Assembly (NCBI RefSeq): GCF_018500155.2
Contig: NZ_JAHBAK020000049.1
Coordinates: forward strand, 1 to 53,478
Direction of reading: 5' to 3'
Length of the DNA: 53,478 bases
DNA from: Polynucleobacter sp.
Lineage (GTDB): Bacteria; Pseudomonadota; Gammaproteobacteria; Burkholderiales; Burkholderiaceae
Shown here: piece by piece, positions 36,680-50,062 of the stretch
Position numbering within the stretch: the stretch's first letter is position 1
How the letters are laid out: every line of letters starts with the position of its first letter
Translations under genes and position numbers: made by a program
Notes under the pieces: generated by a model
Told to the model about the DNA's origin: nothing
Seen by the model: only the letters and a program-made list of their open reading frames with translations
The model's database searches: none

Positions 36680-37339
36680 CTACGGGGTTGGTTTTAGTAA
36701 CTTCTGATATGGGGCCATTGAGCCCCATACGTTTTTGAACAAAATCATTTGCGCTGCTTCGTTGGGATGAATATTGTCCGCCTGAAATAATTGGGGATTG
36801 TTGGCAACGCCCGCTAAGAAAAAAGGTAATAATTCAACTTGCTCTTGAGTAGCAAGTTTTCTATACAGATCTTTAAATTGTTTGGTGTATTGCAAGCCAT
36901 AATTGGGTGGAATCTGCATTCCAAAAAGCATCACCTTAGCCCCTGATTGCTTACTTAAACGAATCATCTTTTTTAAATTTGATTCAGTTTGTTCAATTGT
37001 GAGCCCTCTTAGGGCATCATTTGCACCCAATTCGAGAAATACTATTTTAGGTTGTTTTGCATCCAAAAGAGAGGGTAGGCGAGTCAGTCCACCTGAGGTG
37101 GTTTCTCCGCTGATGCTGGCATTAAAAACGGTCCAGCCAGCAGATTCTTTATGCAATTGGGCCTCGAATAACTTGACCCACCCAGAACCCCTGGGAAGGC
37201 CATACTCCGCCGAGAGACTATCCCCCATAACAAGAATGGTGGGGTTTGCTATTGAAGCTGTGGCAAATGAAATTAACAGGCAAAATAAGCTATTACGTAT
37301 CAATTTTTTATACCAGCAATAACAAAAACCTTGATTCAT
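36680..37339 (-). CDS. tesA: TesA-like GDSL/SGNH lipase-esterase
   Basis: This exported hydrolase of about 207-219 residues follows the TesA pattern: GDSLSAEYG with nucleophile Ser41, a Gly in ISGETTSGG, ELGANDALRG with the oxyanion Asn, and DNIHPN with the catalytic His. TesA is a periplasmic thioesterase/arylesterase/lysophospholipase. The ATG at 37339 gives a cysteine- and aromatic-rich n-region, which is odd for a signal peptide. A TTG at 37303 would give a neat signal, IRNSLFCLLISFATASIA. The ATG is just 2 bp from the ATG of the divergent ABC ATPase gene, so the later start leaves more promoter space. Confidence 0.9.
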   Translation of the reverse strand: MNQGFCYCWYKKLIRNSLFCLLISFATASIANPTILVMGDSLSAEYGLPRGSGWVKLFEAQLHKESAGWTVFNASISGETTSGGLTRLPSLLDAKQPKIVFLELGANDALRGLTIEQTESNLKKMIRLSKQSGAKVMLFGMQIPPNYGLQYTKQFKDLYRKLATQEQVELLPFFLAGVANNPQLFQADNIHPNEAAQMILFKNVWGSMAPYQKLLKPTP

Positions 37340-37341
37340 TT

Positions 37342-38016
37342 ATGAGCGATTCCACAAAAGTTTTAAGTGCTAATCATATAGAAAAGCGGGTGATTTCTAG
37401 TGATGGGTCCTTGACTATTTTGCACGACATTTGCTTTGATATCAGTCGCGGTGAAACTGTAGCAATTACTGGAGCATCGGGTTCTGGTAAAAGCACATTG
37501 CTTGGACTACTAGCAGGATTAGATTTACCTTCCTCAGGGGATGTCGTCCTGATGGGTCAGAATTTGCATTCCCTTAATGAGGATGGTCGGGCAATGCTGC
37601 GGGCTAAACACGTCAGTTTTGTATTTCAGTCTTTCCAGCTCCTTACGCATCTAACAGCCCTAGAAAATGTTCTCTTGCCTGCACAAATGATAGGGCACAA
37701 AAATGCCGAAATTGAGGCAGAGAAGTGGTTAGAGCGTGTCGGACTAAAAGAGCGCCTAAATCACTTCCCAAAAACGCTATCTGGCGGTGAGCAGCAGCGA
37801 GTGGCCCTTGCTCGGGCCTTTATTACTAAACCGGATATTTTGTTTGCAGACGAGCCCACAGGTAGTCTTGATGAGGGCAGTGGCGAGCGTGTTATTGAGC
37901 TGCTTTTTGAGCTCAATAGGGCAGTCGGATCGACCTTAATACTGGTCACCCATGATGCCGCCTTGGCAGGCCGGTGTCAGCGCCAGCTCCACCTACAGGG
38001 CGGACGGCTGGCGTAG
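37342..38016 (+). CDS. LolD/YbbA-like ABC transporter ATPase
   Basis: This 224-residue ATP-binding subunit has Walker A GASGSGKST, the signature LSGGEQQRVALARA and Walker B ILFADEPTGSLD. It belongs to the LolD/MacB/YbbA branch. In E. coli ybbA is divergent from tesA in the same way and is followed by the permease gene ybbP. Here no permease follows; purL starts 21 bp later, so the membrane partner must be elsewhere. An upstream in-frame start at 37246 would overlap tesA almost 100 bp and is disfavoured. No clear ribosome site precedes the ATG at 37342. Confidence 0.9.
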   Translation: MSDSTKVLSANHIEKRVISSDGSLTILHDICFDISRGETVAITGASGSGKSTLLGLLAGLDLPSSGDVVLMGQNLHSLNEDGRAMLRAKHVSFVFQSFQLLTHLTALENVLLPAQMIGHKNAEIEAEKWLERVGLKERLNHFPKTLSGGEQQRVALARAFITKPDILFADEPTGSLDEGSGERVIELLFELNRAVGSTLILVTHDAALAGRCQRQLHLQGGRLA

Positions 38017-38025
38017 GCAAAACCT

Positions 38026-38031
38026 TATAAT
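38026..38031 (+). promoter_or_regulatory. perfect -10 (TATAAT) immediately before purL
   Basis: TATAAT ends 6 bases before the purL ATG at 38038. A start of transcription 6-7 bases downstream would fall on the A of the ATG and give a leaderless mRNA. No good -35 is seen 16-18 bp upstream. AGGG directly before the ATG is too close for an ordinary Shine-Dalgarno. Confidence 0.35.
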
Positions 38032-38037
38032 CTAGGG

Positions 38038-41000
38038 ATGCCTTTTTATCAATATTTGCCTGGCGCTGATGCGCTCTCACCATTTCGTCAACAACGACTT
38101 TTAGCCTCATTAGCAAGTGAAGGGGTGCCGCTGGAATCGATCGAAGCGCAATATTTGCACTTCGTATGGTCTGATTCAAAAATGAGTACAGACGATGAAC
38201 GGATTTTGTCCAGTTTATTGACCTATGGCCAACCTTTTCATTCTCAATTTGGTCAGAGCAAGACTTGGTTTGGCAAAGGTACTGGGGACGTAGCGGGCGC
38301 TATTGTCATTCCGAGACTGGGTACTGTTTCTCCATGGGCCAGCAAAGCTACAGAGATTGCCAAACAATGTGGTTTGAATATTCTCAGAATAGAGCGAGGT
38401 GTTCAATATGCTTGGAAAAGCAAAAAACCACTTAATGCAGATCAATTGCAATTAGTCTTGGCTGCGATTCATGATCGCATGACAGAAGGTGTTATTGAAT
38501 CTATTGAATTAGCTAACGCCCTTTATCAAACATTAGATGATCGCCCGCTCACCAGAATTCCCGTGTTAACCCACGGCAAAGACGCGCTTAATAAAGCAAA
38601 TCAAGAGCTTGGTTTGGCGTTATCGGATGATGAAGTGACCTATTTAACCGATAACTTTACCCGTCTAGGTCGCAATCCTAGTGATGTTGAGTTAATTATG
38701 TTTGCGCAGGCGAACAGCGAACATTGCCGTCACAAAATATTTAATTCCAGCTGGACGATAGACGGTGAAGATCAAGAGCGCTCTTTATTTGCCATGATCC
38801 GCAACACCCATCAATTGCAACCATCTGGAACGATCATCGCATATTCCGATAACTCAGCAGTGATGGCGGGTTGCGAAGCAGAGACATGGACTCCACAGGG
38901 TGACTCACATCACTATGTAAAAGATTCCCGTTTAGTACACACTTTAATGAAGGTGGAAACACATAATCATCCCACTGCAATAGCACCATTTCCCGGTGCA
39001 TCAACAGGTGCGGGTGGCGAAATCCGTGACGAAGGTGCAACTGGAGTTGGTGGGCGACCAAAGGCGGGATTAACTGGATTCTCAGTTTCCAATCTCAACA
39101 TTCCAGGTAATGAGCTTCCATGGGAGCGCGAGCATTACGGCAAGCCCGAGAGAATCGCGACACCATTACAAATCATGATTGATGGACCATTGGGTGGCGC
39201 TGCATTTAATAATGAGTTTGGCCGCCCAATTTTAGGTGGTTATTTCAGGGTTTTTGAGCAAACCCTGGATGGCACACGCCGTGGATATCACAAACCCATC
39301 ATGATTGCGGGTGGCATTGGTAGCATTGATTCGATTCATACACAAAAAAAGCCTATTCAATCAGGTCATTTATTGATTCAGCTTGGTGGCCCTGGTATGC
39401 GTATTGGCATGGGTGGCGCCACTGGAAGTTCAGTAGCCACAGGCACTAATACCGCAGATCTAGATTTTGATTCGGTACAACGTGGCAACCCTGAAATGGA
39501 GCGTCGCGCACAGGAAGTGATCAATGCCTGTCGAGCGCTTGGCGATAAAAACCCAATCGTTTCAATTCATGATGTTGGAGCGGGCGGCCTATCAAACGCC
39601 TTTCCAGAATTAGCTGATGGTGCTGGTCTAGGCGCAAAGTTCAAGTTGCGTAGTGTCCCACTTGAAGAGAGTGGTATGAGCCCTGCGGAAATTTGGTGTA
39701 ACGAATCCCAAGAGCGATATGTCTTGGCCATTGATGCCAAGGATCTTGATGTATTTAAATCATTTTGCGAACGCGAACGCTGTCCGTTTGCAGTTGTGGG
39801 TGAAGCAACTACCGAGCGTCAGCTACAACTCCTTGACTCCAAACAAGGTGACGATAACGATGCGGCTTTACCTATTGATATGCCAATGGAGGTCCTACTT
39901 GGTAAGCCTCCGCGCATGCACCGCAATGTGCAGCGAGTTGAACAACAATTTACTGAGTTAAATGTTACTGATGCCGATTTAGCTCAATCGATTGCTTGGG
40001 TTTTGCAACAACCTACGGTAGCTAGCAAATCATTTTTAATCACTATTGGTGATAGAACTGTTGGTGGCTTAAATGCCCGCGACCAATTTGTTGGTCCTTG
40101 GCAGGTTCCTGTTGCTGACTGCGCGGTTACCTTGATGGATTACAAGGGCTATCGCGGTGAAGCAATGACCATGGGAGAGCGCACGCCTGTAGCAGTCATA
40201 GATGCGCCTGCTGCGGCTCGCATGGCAGTTGGTGAGGCAATCACCAACTTATTGGCCGCTGATATTTTTCGTCTAGAAGACGTAAAGTTATCTGCAAATT
40301 GGATGGCCGCTTGTGGTTCTCCTGGAGAAGATGCGAAGCTATATGACTCAGTAAAAGCGGTTGGTATGGAGCTATGTCCAGCACTGGGAATTTCAATACC
40401 CGTAGGCAAAGATTCTTTGTCAATGGCCACAGAGTGGAAAGAGGGTGGTGAGGCAAAGAAAGTGGTGGCCCCTGTTTCTCTCATTATTTCTGCCTTTGCT
40501 CCGGTGCAGGATGTACGAAAAACAATTACACCACTACTGCAGCTCAAAAATTCTGATGGATCTATTCTAGAAACTGAATTAATTTTGATTGATTTAGGAC
40601 GAGGCAAGAATCGTATGGCTGGCAGTATTTTTGCCCAAGTTCTCAATCAATCTGGCAAATCAGCACCTGACCTAGACCACCCTGAAGATCTCAAAGCGCT
40701 CGCTTCAGCCATTATTGAATTGCGTAAGCAAGAGATGCTGCTTGCCTATCACGATCGTTCTGATGGTGGCCTATTCGCATGTGTTGCGGAGATGGCATTT
40801 GCTAGCCATACAGGCATCTCCATCAATGTCGATATGATTGCCGTCGATAAAGACCAAGAACCTGATTATGGTGATGCAAAAAATTGGGCACAACAGGTAT
40901 CTGGTCGCCGTCATGAGCAAACTATGTGTGCGCTATTTAATGAGGAACTTGGAGCTGTTATTCAGGTACGCAGAAATGATCGCGATGCGGTATTTAGCGT

Positions 41001-42075
41001 TCTACGTAAACTGGGTTTAAGTGCCTATAGTCATGTGATCGGCAAGCCAAACACCAATGGCCGTATAGAAATTTGGCGCGATGCTAAAAATATCTTTGCA
41101 GAGCCCCGTGAAGTTCTACAGAAGATGTGGACAAATACAAGCTATCAAATTGCACGCTTAAGAGATAACCCAGCCTGTGCTGATTCTGAATATGCACTAT
41201 TGGATGACATTGCAGACCCTGGCATCTCCCCAAAACTGACCTTTGATGCTGGAGATGATGTGGCTGCGCCATTTATCTCAAAAGGTGTGCGTCCTAAAGT
41301 TGCTATATTGCGTGAGCAGGGCGTAAATTCGCATGTTGAGATGGCATATGCTGTTAACTGGGCTGGGTTTGATAGCTACGACGTTCATATGTCTGATTTA
41401 CTAAGCGGTAAATCAAAGCTCGATGACTTCCGGGGGTTGATCGCTTGTGGTGGATTTAGTTATGGCGATGTTCTTGGTGCGGGTGAGGGTTGGGCAAAAA
41501 CGATTTTGTTTAACGAACAACTGCGTGATCAGTTTTCTAGCTTTTTCCAGCGCCAAGATAGTTTTGCCTTGGGTGTATGCAATGGTTGCCAAATGATGAG
41601 CAATCTCGCAAGCATTATTCCTGGCGCACAGGCCTGGCCTAAATTTACTCGCAATCAATCGGAGCAGTATGAAGCTCGGCTAGTGATGGCTGAAGTGCTA
41701 GCTTCACCTTCAATTTTTACCCAGGGAATGGAGGGTAGTCAACTGCCTATTGCTATTGCGCATGGTGAAGGATTTGCAAACTTTAGTCAGCAAGGCAATC
41801 TAGAGCAACTGAATAAGCAGGGCTTGGCTGCGCTTAGGTTTGTTGATCATTATGGTAAACCTACAGAGGTTTACCCAATGAATCCCAATGGCTCTCCAGG
41901 AGGTTTAACAGGTGTAACTACTCCAGATGGTCGTTTTACCGTCATGATGCCTCATCCAGAACGTGTATTCCGATCCGTTCAAATGAGTTGGCGTCCTTCA
42001 GAGTGGTTGAATACACCTGATGGTGCGAGCCCTTGGATGCGACTTTTCCGCAATGCTAGACGCTGGGCTAAATAG
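38038..42075 (+). CDS. purL: phosphoribosylformylglycinamidine synthase
   Basis: This 1345-residue single-chain (long) PurL makes FGAM from FGAR, glutamine and ATP in purine synthesis. It has the N-terminal PurS-like domain, two AIR-synthase-type ATP-grasp-like halves ([29 protein letters not shown] around residues 304-332; HDRSDGGL in the second half), and a C-terminal glutamine amidotransferase with Cys1181 in GVCNGCQMM. The HGEGFA and PHPER segments contain the remaining triad. The length matches proteobacterial enzymes of about 1290-1350 residues. It stands 21 bp after the ABC ATPase gene, with a TATAAT just before its ATG. Confidence 0.97.
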   Translation: MPFYQYLPGADALSPFRQQRLLASLASEGVPLESIEAQYLHFVWSDSKMSTDDERILSSLLTYGQPFHSQFGQSKTWFGKGTGDVAGAIVIPRLGTVSPWASKATEIAKQCGLNILRIERGVQYAWKSKKPLNADQLQLVLAAIHDRMTEGVIESIELANALYQTLDDRPLTRIPVLTHGKDALNKANQELGLALSDDEVTYLTDNFTRLGRNPSDVELIMFAQANSEHCRHKIFNSSWTIDGEDQERSLFAMIRNTHQLQPSGTIIAYSDNSAVMAGCEAETWTPQGDSHHYVKDSRLVHTLMKVETHNHPTAIAPFPGASTGAGGEIRDEGATGVGGRPKAGLTGFSVSNLNIPGNELPWEREHYGKPERIATPLQIMIDGPLGGAAFNNEFGRPILGGYFRVFEQTLDGTRRGYHKPIMIAGGIGSIDSIHTQKKPIQSGHLLIQLGGPGMRIGMGGATGSSVATGTNTADLDFDSVQRGNPEMERRAQEVINACRALGDKNPIVSIHDVGAGGLSNAFPELADGAGLGAKFKLRSVPLEESGMSPAEIWCNESQERYVLAIDAKDLDVFKSFCERERCPFAVVGEATTERQLQLLDSKQGDDNDAALPIDMPMEVLLGKPPRMHRNVQRVEQQFTELNVTDADLAQSIAWVLQQPTVASKSFLITIGDRTVGGLNARDQFVGPWQVPVADCAVTLMDYKGYRGEAMTMGERTPVAVIDAPAAARMAVGEAITNLLAADIFRLEDVKLSANWMAACGSPGEDAKLYDSVKAVGMELCPALGISIPVGKDSLSMATEWKEGGEAKKVVAPVSLIISAFAPVQDVRKTITPLLQLKNSDGSILETELILIDLGRGKNRMAGSIFAQVLNQSGKSAPDLDHPEDLKALASAIIELRKQEMLLAYHDRSDGGLFACVAEMAFASHTGISINVDMIAVDKDQEPDYGDAKNWAQQVSGRRHEQTMCALFNEELGAVIQVRRNDRDAVFSVLRKLGLSAYSHVIGKPNTNGRIEIWRDAKNIFAEPREVLQKMWTNTSYQIARLRDNPACADSEYALLDDIADPGISPKLTFDAGDDVAAPFISKGVRPKVAILREQGVNSHVEMAYAVNWAGFDSYDVHMSDLLSGKSKLDDFRGLIACGGFSYGDVLGAGEGWAKTILFNEQLRDQFSSFFQRQDSFALGVCNGCQMMSNLASIIPGAQAWPKFTRNQSEQYEARLVMAEVLASPSIFTQGMEGSQLPIAIAHGEGFANFSQQGNLEQLNKQGLAALRFVDHYGKPTEVYPMNPNGSPGGLTGVTTPDGRFTVMMPHPERVFRSVQMSWRPSEWLNTPDGASPWMRLFRNARRWAK

Positions 42076-42086
42076 TCCTTCCTTTG

Positions 42087-42854
42087 ATGCTCATGCAGAT
42101 GGAACCAGTCACCTTCTCTGAAATGGGAGGTATCCGCTACCTCCATTTTGGTACGGATTTAATACAAGGGGCGATGCGTATTCGCGACCCCGATGAAATC
42201 TATCTTGAATATAACCAGCAGATGATGGCTTGGTTACTATTTTTAGAAACTAGGCCTGGGATGCGTGTGGCCCAATTAGGTTTAGGTACTGGCGCCTTGG
42301 CAAAATTTCAACATCGCTATTGTCCAGCCATCAAAACTACGGTGGTTGAACTCAACCCTGCCGTGATTGTTGCTGCACGATCCATGTTCCTCACTCCAGA
42401 TGATGATCGAAGGTTAGAGACGCTACAAGAAGATGCCAAAGTGTTTGTCAGCTCTAAAAAATACAAACATCATTTTGATGCTGTACAGGTTGACCTCTAT
42501 GATGCAATCTGTGACGGGCCAGCGGCAAGCTCACTGGAATTCTATAGAGGGTGCTTTGAAATCTTAAAAGAGCCTGGGGTAATGACCGTGAATCTCTTTT
42601 CACGACATAAAAGTTTCGATATAAATCTCAACAATATTTGTGAAGCATTTGATAATCGTGTCTTGCTTTTTCCAGAATCACACGATTGCAATGTAGTTGC
42701 CATTGCATTTAAAGGACCAAAGCTAGAAGTCCAATGGAGTGATGTAGTGAAACGTGCGAAAGTCATTTCTGCTAAAACGGGTCTACCCACTAGTAATTGG
42801 GCTGCCGGTTTACGTCGTGCAAATGCAAGACAAGAGGGTCTATTAAATATCTAA
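42087..42854 (+). CDS. spermidine-synthase-like protein (SAM-dependent fold)
   Basis: This protein of about 255 residues is of the polyamine aminopropyltransferase-like class: QLGLGTGALAKF as nucleotide-binding loop, VVELNPAVIVAAR as the acidic second strand, and VQVDLYDAICDGPAASS near the active site. True spermidine synthases have a GGGxG loop and an N-terminal beta domain; both are altered or shorter here, so the substrate is uncertain. Such proteins are widespread in Burkholderiales without a known role. Start: ATGs at 42087, 42093 and 42099 are all possible and none has a clear ribosome site. It lies 11 bp after purL and ends before a strong terminator. Confidence 0.8.
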   Translation: MLMQMEPVTFSEMGGIRYLHFGTDLIQGAMRIRDPDEIYLEYNQQMMAWLLFLETRPGMRVAQLGLGTGALAKFQHRYCPAIKTTVVELNPAVIVAARSMFLTPDDDRRLETLQEDAKVFVSSKKYKHHFDAVQVDLYDAICDGPAASSLEFYRGCFEILKEPGVMTVNLFSRHKSFDINLNNICEAFDNRVLLFPESHDCNVVAIAFKGPKLEVQWSDVVKRAKVISAKTGLPTSNWAAGLRRANARQEGLLNI

Positions 42855-42889
42855 GCCAGTCTGAGATTCCTTAGCGGGCAGCACCAATA

Positions 42890-42917
42890 AAAAAGGCGAT
42901 CAAAAGATCGCCTTTTT
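42890..42917. terminator. bidirectional rho-independent terminator
   Basis: AAAAAGGCGATC and GATCGCCTTTTT form a perfect 12-bp stem with an AAAA loop. T runs occur on both strands. It separates the plus-strand spermidine-synthase-like gene from the minus-strand acnB. Confidence 0.93.
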
Positions 42918-42945
42918 ACAATTGACCCATTAGAGGGCCAGTAGA

Positions 42946-45531
42946 TTACACAGTAACAGTATCAGCCACTTCGCTAAATGACTTGATCTTGTCAAAGTTC
43001 ATGTAACGATAGACCTCTGCAGACTTCGCATTAAGCGACTCTACTTGCTCGAGATACTCCTTCGGTGATGGTAAGCGACCCAAGAGTGCTGCAACTGATG
43101 CCAATTCCGCAGAGGCTAAATACACGCGAGTATCGATACCTAAACGGTTAGGGAAGTTACGAGTTGATGTAGAAACCGCGGTAGATCCTTTGCGAATCTG
43201 TGCTTGGTTACCCATACAGAGTGAGCAGCCAGGTGTTTCCATACGAGCACCAGTACGACCCAAAATGCCATAGTAGCCTTCTTCGGTCAGAACCATTTGG
43301 TCCATCTTGGTTGGAGGTGCAATCCACAAACGGGTTGGAATATCCGACTTGCCTTCAAGCACCTTACCTGCTGCGCGGAAGTGGCCAATATTGGTCATGC
43401 AAGAACCAATAAATACTTCATCGATTTTTTCGCCAGCCACTTCGGAGAGGAATTTCACATCATCTGGATCATTAGGGCATGCCAAGATCGGCTCTTTGAT
43501 CTCATTCATGTCAATCTCGATGATCTCAGCATAGTCAGCATTTTCATCTGCTTTGAGCAATTGAGGATTTGCAATCCAAGCTTCCATTGCTTTAATGCGA
43601 CGACCTAAGGTGCGTTTGTCTTCATACCCATTTGCAATCATCCACTTCATTAATGTGATGTTAGATTGCATGTATTCAATAATTGGCTCTTTGTTGAGCT
43701 GAACAGCGCAACCACCAGCAGAGCGCTCAGCAGAAGCATCAGATAGTTCAAATGCTTGCTCAACCTTCAAATCAGGCAGACCTTCGATTTCAAGAATACG
43801 GCCAGAGAAAATGTTCTTCTTACCTTGTTTTTCAACAGTTAAGAGACCCTTTTTGATGGCATACAAAGGAATGGCGTTTACCAGGTCACGCAAGGTAATG
43901 CCAGGCTGCATCTTGCCTTTAAAGCGAACCAATACAGATTCAGGCATGTCTAATGGCATAACACCAGTAGCCGCAGCGAAAGCGACGAGTCCTGAGCCAG
44001 CTGGGAATGAGATGCCGATAGGGAAACGGGTGTGGCTATCGCCACCTGTGCCGCATGTGTCAGGTAGTAATAAACGATTTAACCAACTATGAATCACGCC
44101 GTCGCCTGGACGCAATGCAACGCCACCACGATTAGTCATAAATGCTGGCAGCTCATGGTGGGTGCGAATATCCACTGGTTTTGGATATGCAGAGGTATGG
44201 CAGAAAGACTGCATGACCAAATCAGCAGAGAAGCCCAAGCAAGCCAAGTCTTTCAATTCGTCGCGTGTCATAGGACCGGTAGTATCTTGAGATCCAACAG
44301 TAGTCATATGAGGCTCGCAGTAGGTACCAGGACGTACGCCTTGACCTTCTGGTAAGCCGCAGGCGCGACCAACCATCTTTTGCGCCAAGCTAAATCCTTT
44401 TTTGTTATCAGGAGGGCTTACTGGCACACGGAATTCTGTAGAAGCTGGCAAGCCTAGTGCTGCACGTGCTTTTGCTGTTAAGCCGCGACCAACAATCAAT
44501 GGAATACGGCCGCCGGCACGCACTTCATCAAAAATGACGGGAGATTTCAATGAGAAAGTAGCAATTTCTTTGCCATTTTTAAAAGCTTTGCCTTCATATG
44601 GACGTAATTCAATTTCATCGCCCATGTTCATTTGGGAAACATCGAGCTCGATTGGGAGTGCGCCTGCATCTTCCATGGTGTTAAAGAAGATCGGCGCAAT
44701 TTTTGAGCCCAAGCAAACACCACCATAGCGCTTGTTAGGTACAAAAGGAATGTCTTCACCAGTCCACCACAATACTGAGTTTGTTGCCGACTTGCGTGAT
44801 GAACCAGTGCCTACCACATCACCAACGTAGGCAATTTGATTGCCTTTCTTTTGTAATGCATCGATTTGTTTCATTGGGCCGCGCACACCCGCTTCATCTG
44901 GCTCAATACCAGGGCGTGGGTTTTTTAACATCACTGTTGCATGCAATGGAATATCAGGACGGCTCCAAGCATCTGGTGCTGGCGATAAATCATCGGTATT
45001 CGTTTCGCCAGTTACTTTAAATACGGTTAGCTTCATGCTCTCTGGAACGGCAGGGCGGCTAGTAAACCACTCGGCATCGGCCCAGCTTTGCATGACTGCT
45101 TTAGCATTGGCATTGCCTTTTTCAGCAAGCTCTTGCACATCATGGAAATAATCAAACATCAACAAGGTTTTTTTCAATGCCTCTGCAGCCGCTGCGCCAC
45201 ACTCTGCATCTGCAAGCAATTCAACCAAAGGTTTGATGTTGTAACCACCCAGCATGGTGCCGAGTAATTCAGTTGCTTTTACACGAGAAATCAGAGGTGA
45301 TTTTTCAGCACCTTTAGCAATAGCGTCTAAAAACTCAGCTTTGACTTTAGCTGCTTCATCCACGCCTGCTGGCACTCGATTGGTAATTAGTTCTACTAAC
45401 TCGGCTTCCTTGCCTGCCGGAGGATTTTTAAGCAACTTTACTAATTCAGCAGTCTGATCTTTAGTAAGGGGGAGGGCTGGAATGCCAAGGGCAGCACGTT
45501 CAGCAACTTGGGCGTTATAGGCATCTAACAT
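42946..45531 (-). CDS. acnB: aconitate hydratase B
   Basis: This 861-residue TCA-cycle enzyme isomerises citrate and isocitrate through a [4Fe-4S] cluster. The B-type order is seen: an N-terminal HEAT-like helical domain, then the swivel domain ([17 protein letters not shown]), then the catalytic domains. The cluster cysteines are in GSCMTNIGH and [10 protein letters not shown] near the C-terminus. The length fits AcnB (865 in E. coli). AcnB and not AcnA is indicated by the domain order. Upstream on the minus strand a perfect TATAAT lies at 45603-45598. It produces succinate-pathway flux downstream of the methylmalonyl module via the TCA cycle. Confidence 0.97.
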   Translation of the reverse strand: MLDAYNAQVAERAALGIPALPLTKDQTAELVKLLKNPPAGKEAELVELITNRVPAGVDEAAKVKAEFLDAIAKGAEKSPLISRVKATELLGTMLGGYNIKPLVELLADAECGAAAAEALKKTLLMFDYFHDVQELAEKGNANAKAVMQSWADAEWFTSRPAVPESMKLTVFKVTGETNTDDLSPAPDAWSRPDIPLHATVMLKNPRPGIEPDEAGVRGPMKQIDALQKKGNQIAYVGDVVGTGSSRKSATNSVLWWTGEDIPFVPNKRYGGVCLGSKIAPIFFNTMEDAGALPIELDVSQMNMGDEIELRPYEGKAFKNGKEIATFSLKSPVIFDEVRAGGRIPLIVGRGLTAKARAALGLPASTEFRVPVSPPDNKKGFSLAQKMVGRACGLPEGQGVRPGTYCEPHMTTVGSQDTTGPMTRDELKDLACLGFSADLVMQSFCHTSAYPKPVDIRTHHELPAFMTNRGGVALRPGDGVIHSWLNRLLLPDTCGTGGDSHTRFPIGISFPAGSGLVAFAAATGVMPLDMPESVLVRFKGKMQPGITLRDLVNAIPLYAIKKGLLTVEKQGKKNIFSGRILEIEGLPDLKVEQAFELSDASAERSAGGCAVQLNKEPIIEYMQSNITLMKWMIANGYEDKRTLGRRIKAMEAWIANPQLLKADENADYAEIIEIDMNEIKEPILACPNDPDDVKFLSEVAGEKIDEVFIGSCMTNIGHFRAAGKVLEGKSDIPTRLWIAPPTKMDQMVLTEEGYYGILGRTGARMETPGCSLCMGNQAQIRKGSTAVSTSTRNFPNRLGIDTRVYLASAELASVAALLGRLPSPKEYLEQVESLNAKSAEVYRYMNFDKIKSFSEVADTVTV

Positions 45532-45597
45532 GGTGGTTCCTATGAGGTAAATGTGAGCAATAGAAGGTCCAATTAAGGATTTTCTCCCTATTTGGTC

Positions 45598-45603
45598 ATT
45601 ATA
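45598..45603 (-). promoter_or_regulatory. -10 element for acnB
   Basis: The minus strand reads TATAAT here, 67 bp before the acnB ATG. A clear -35 is not visible, only an AT-rich stretch, so activation by another factor is possible. Confidence 0.45.
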
Positions 45604-45704
45604 GTTACTAATTTAAGTCTTATATAAGAGTTTAAACCCTTAGCATTCCCACGAAAAGGGCTATTGGCAAGAAAATCTCAAAATATAGCTGGTTTGGTCC
45701 CAAA

Positions 45705-45726
45705 ACCCCACTGAATTTAGTGGGGT
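45705..45726. repeat. GC-rich dyad upstream of pyrG
   Basis: ACCCCACT is followed after GAATTT by its exact complement AGTGGGGT: an 8-bp stem with a 6-nt loop. No T run follows on the plus strand; on the minus strand a TTTT follows. It lies upstream of both likely promoters, so it is neither a normal gene-end terminator nor in an obvious leader. It may be an operator or an insulating terminator. Confidence 0.6.
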
Positions 45727-45834
45727 CAAACTTGATCTGTCGGTTGATGGTTTGCCCAGGAAATCCTACTTCAAACGCAATTCGCTGCGGAAATTTCATT
45801 TTTAATAATTTTTATTAGTTCAGTCGCCAATCGT

Positions 45835-45840
45835 TATAAT
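45835..45840 (+). promoter_or_regulatory. -10 element for pyrG
   Basis: Perfect TATAAT 25 bp before the pyrG ATG, giving a leader of roughly 19-20 nt. The -35 region is AT-rich without a clear TTGACA match. Confidence 0.5.
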
Positions 45841-45862
45841 TACTTTTTCCAACAGAGCTTAA

Positions 45863-47527
<1,665 letters not shown>

Positions 47528-47536
47528 AAGTAGATC

Positions 47537-48400
47537 ATGAGCACATTTAAGCTTTGTGGTTTTGATGTCGGCCTTGATCAGCGCTTCTTTTTAATTGCTG
47601 GCCCCTGTGTCATTGAATCTGAACAGTCTGCTATTGATGTAGCTGGCAGATTAAAAGAAATGACTTCTGCATTACAAATTCCATTCATTTATAAATCATC
47701 CTTTGATAAGGCTAATCGCTCATCTGGATCCTCTTTCCGTGGTTTGGGAATTGAGAAGGGTCTAGCAATCTTGGCCAAGGTAAAAAAAGAGATTGATGTG
47801 CCGGTACTCACCGATGTGCATGACATTAGCGAAATCACTGAGGTATCTCAAGTAGTTGATGTCCTGCAAACGCCCGCTTTTTTATGCAGGCAAACAGATT
47901 TCATTAGGGCATGTGCTCAAAGTGGCAAACCTGTGAACTTCAAAAAAGGGCAATTTCTCTCGCCACATGAAATGCTCAATGTGATTCAAAAAGCGAGAGA
48001 TGCTGCTGCAGAAATAAATCTTCCGGACCAGTTCATGGTGTGTGAGAGAGGCGCATCCTTTGGATATAACAATCTAGTTTCAGATATGCGTAGCTTGTCA
48101 ATATTGCGCGAGTCAAATGCTCCAGTAGTTTTTGATGCTACCCATTCAGTTCAGTTGCCTGGCGGTAAAGGAAGCTCTAGCGGTGGGCAAAGAGAGTTCG
48201 TTCCCGTTCTAGCTCGAGCCGCTGTGGCTGTAGGTATTAGTGGGCTGTTTATGGAAACCCATCCAGACCCTGCTAAAGCGTTATCTGATGGACCAAATGC
48301 TGTCCCATTGCATCGAATGAAGGAATTGTTGGAGTCTTTAATTGCTATAGATTCTGTTGTTAAAACAAAAAACGTATTTTTAGAAGATAGCTTTAAGTAA
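47537..48400 (+). CDS. kdsA: KdsA, 3-deoxy-8-phosphooctulonate synthase
   Basis: This 287-residue aldolase-type enzyme condenses phosphoenolpyruvate with arabinose 5-phosphate to give KDO-8-phosphate for lipopolysaccharide. Family segments are [42 protein letters not shown] and [12 protein letters not shown]. It is a TIM-barrel protein of normal length. It shows that the organism makes KDO-containing LPS. It begins 9 bp after pyrG and 46 bp before eno. Confidence 0.97.
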   Translation: MSTFKLCGFDVGLDQRFFLIAGPCVIESEQSAIDVAGRLKEMTSALQIPFIYKSSFDKANRSSGSSFRGLGIEKGLAILAKVKKEIDVPVLTDVHDISEITEVSQVVDVLQTPAFLCRQTDFIRACAQSGKPVNFKKGQFLSPHEMLNVIQKARDAAAEINLPDQFMVCERGASFGYNNLVSDMRSLSILRESNAPVVFDATHSVQLPGGKGSSSGGQREFVPVLARAAVAVGISGLFMETHPDPAKALSDGPNAVPLHRMKELLESLIAIDSVVKTKNVFLEDSFK

Positions 48401-48413
48401 ACATCATTCATAA

Positions 48414-49733
<1,320 letters not shown>

Positions 49734-49746
49734 GTACACGCTATTT

Positions 49747-50052
49747 ATGCGCATAGTTATCTACTCCATGCTGCTGTTGCTGATTGCAATACAGTACCCC
49801 CTATGGCTAGGGAAGGGTGGATGGCTCAAGGTCTATGAAATGGAAAAGCAAGTAGAACTCCAAGAGGCTAAAAATAGCCTCTTGGCTCTTCGTAATGCAA
49901 AACTTGCAGGAGATGTCAAAGATTTAAAAGAGGGGACGCGTGCAATTGAAGAGCGGGCACGTGTTGAGCATGGCCTCATCAAAGAGGGTGAATTTTTTGT
50001 GCAGATTTTGCCCAATGATAAATCTGCCCCAGCACAAGTCACTAAAGATTAA
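49747..50052 (+). CDS. ftsB: FtsB cell-division protein
   Basis: This 101-residue bitopic membrane protein has a short cytoplasmic start, one transmembrane helix (about residues 4-20), then a periplasmic coiled coil rich in Glu, Lys and Leu (EMEKQVELQEAKNSLLALRN). The tail EERARVEHGLIKEGEFF is the typical FtsB/DivIC segment. With FtsL and FtsQ it activates septal peptidoglycan synthesis. Its position directly after eno is the classical eno-ftsB arrangement. It is convergent with hslO, 10 bp between stops. Confidence 0.94.
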   Translation: MRIVIYSMLLLLIAIQYPLWLGKGGWLKVYEMEKQVELQEAKNSLLALRNAKLAGDVKDLKEGTRAIEERARVEHGLIKEGEFFVQILPNDKSAPAQVTKD

Positions 50053-50062
50053 GAATGAATGC

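Noticed and set aside
40149-40646. 165-codon open frame antisense to purL
   Set aside because: Lies within a conserved purL region and has a low-complexity Ser/Ala/Ile composition expected from the complement of coding sequence.
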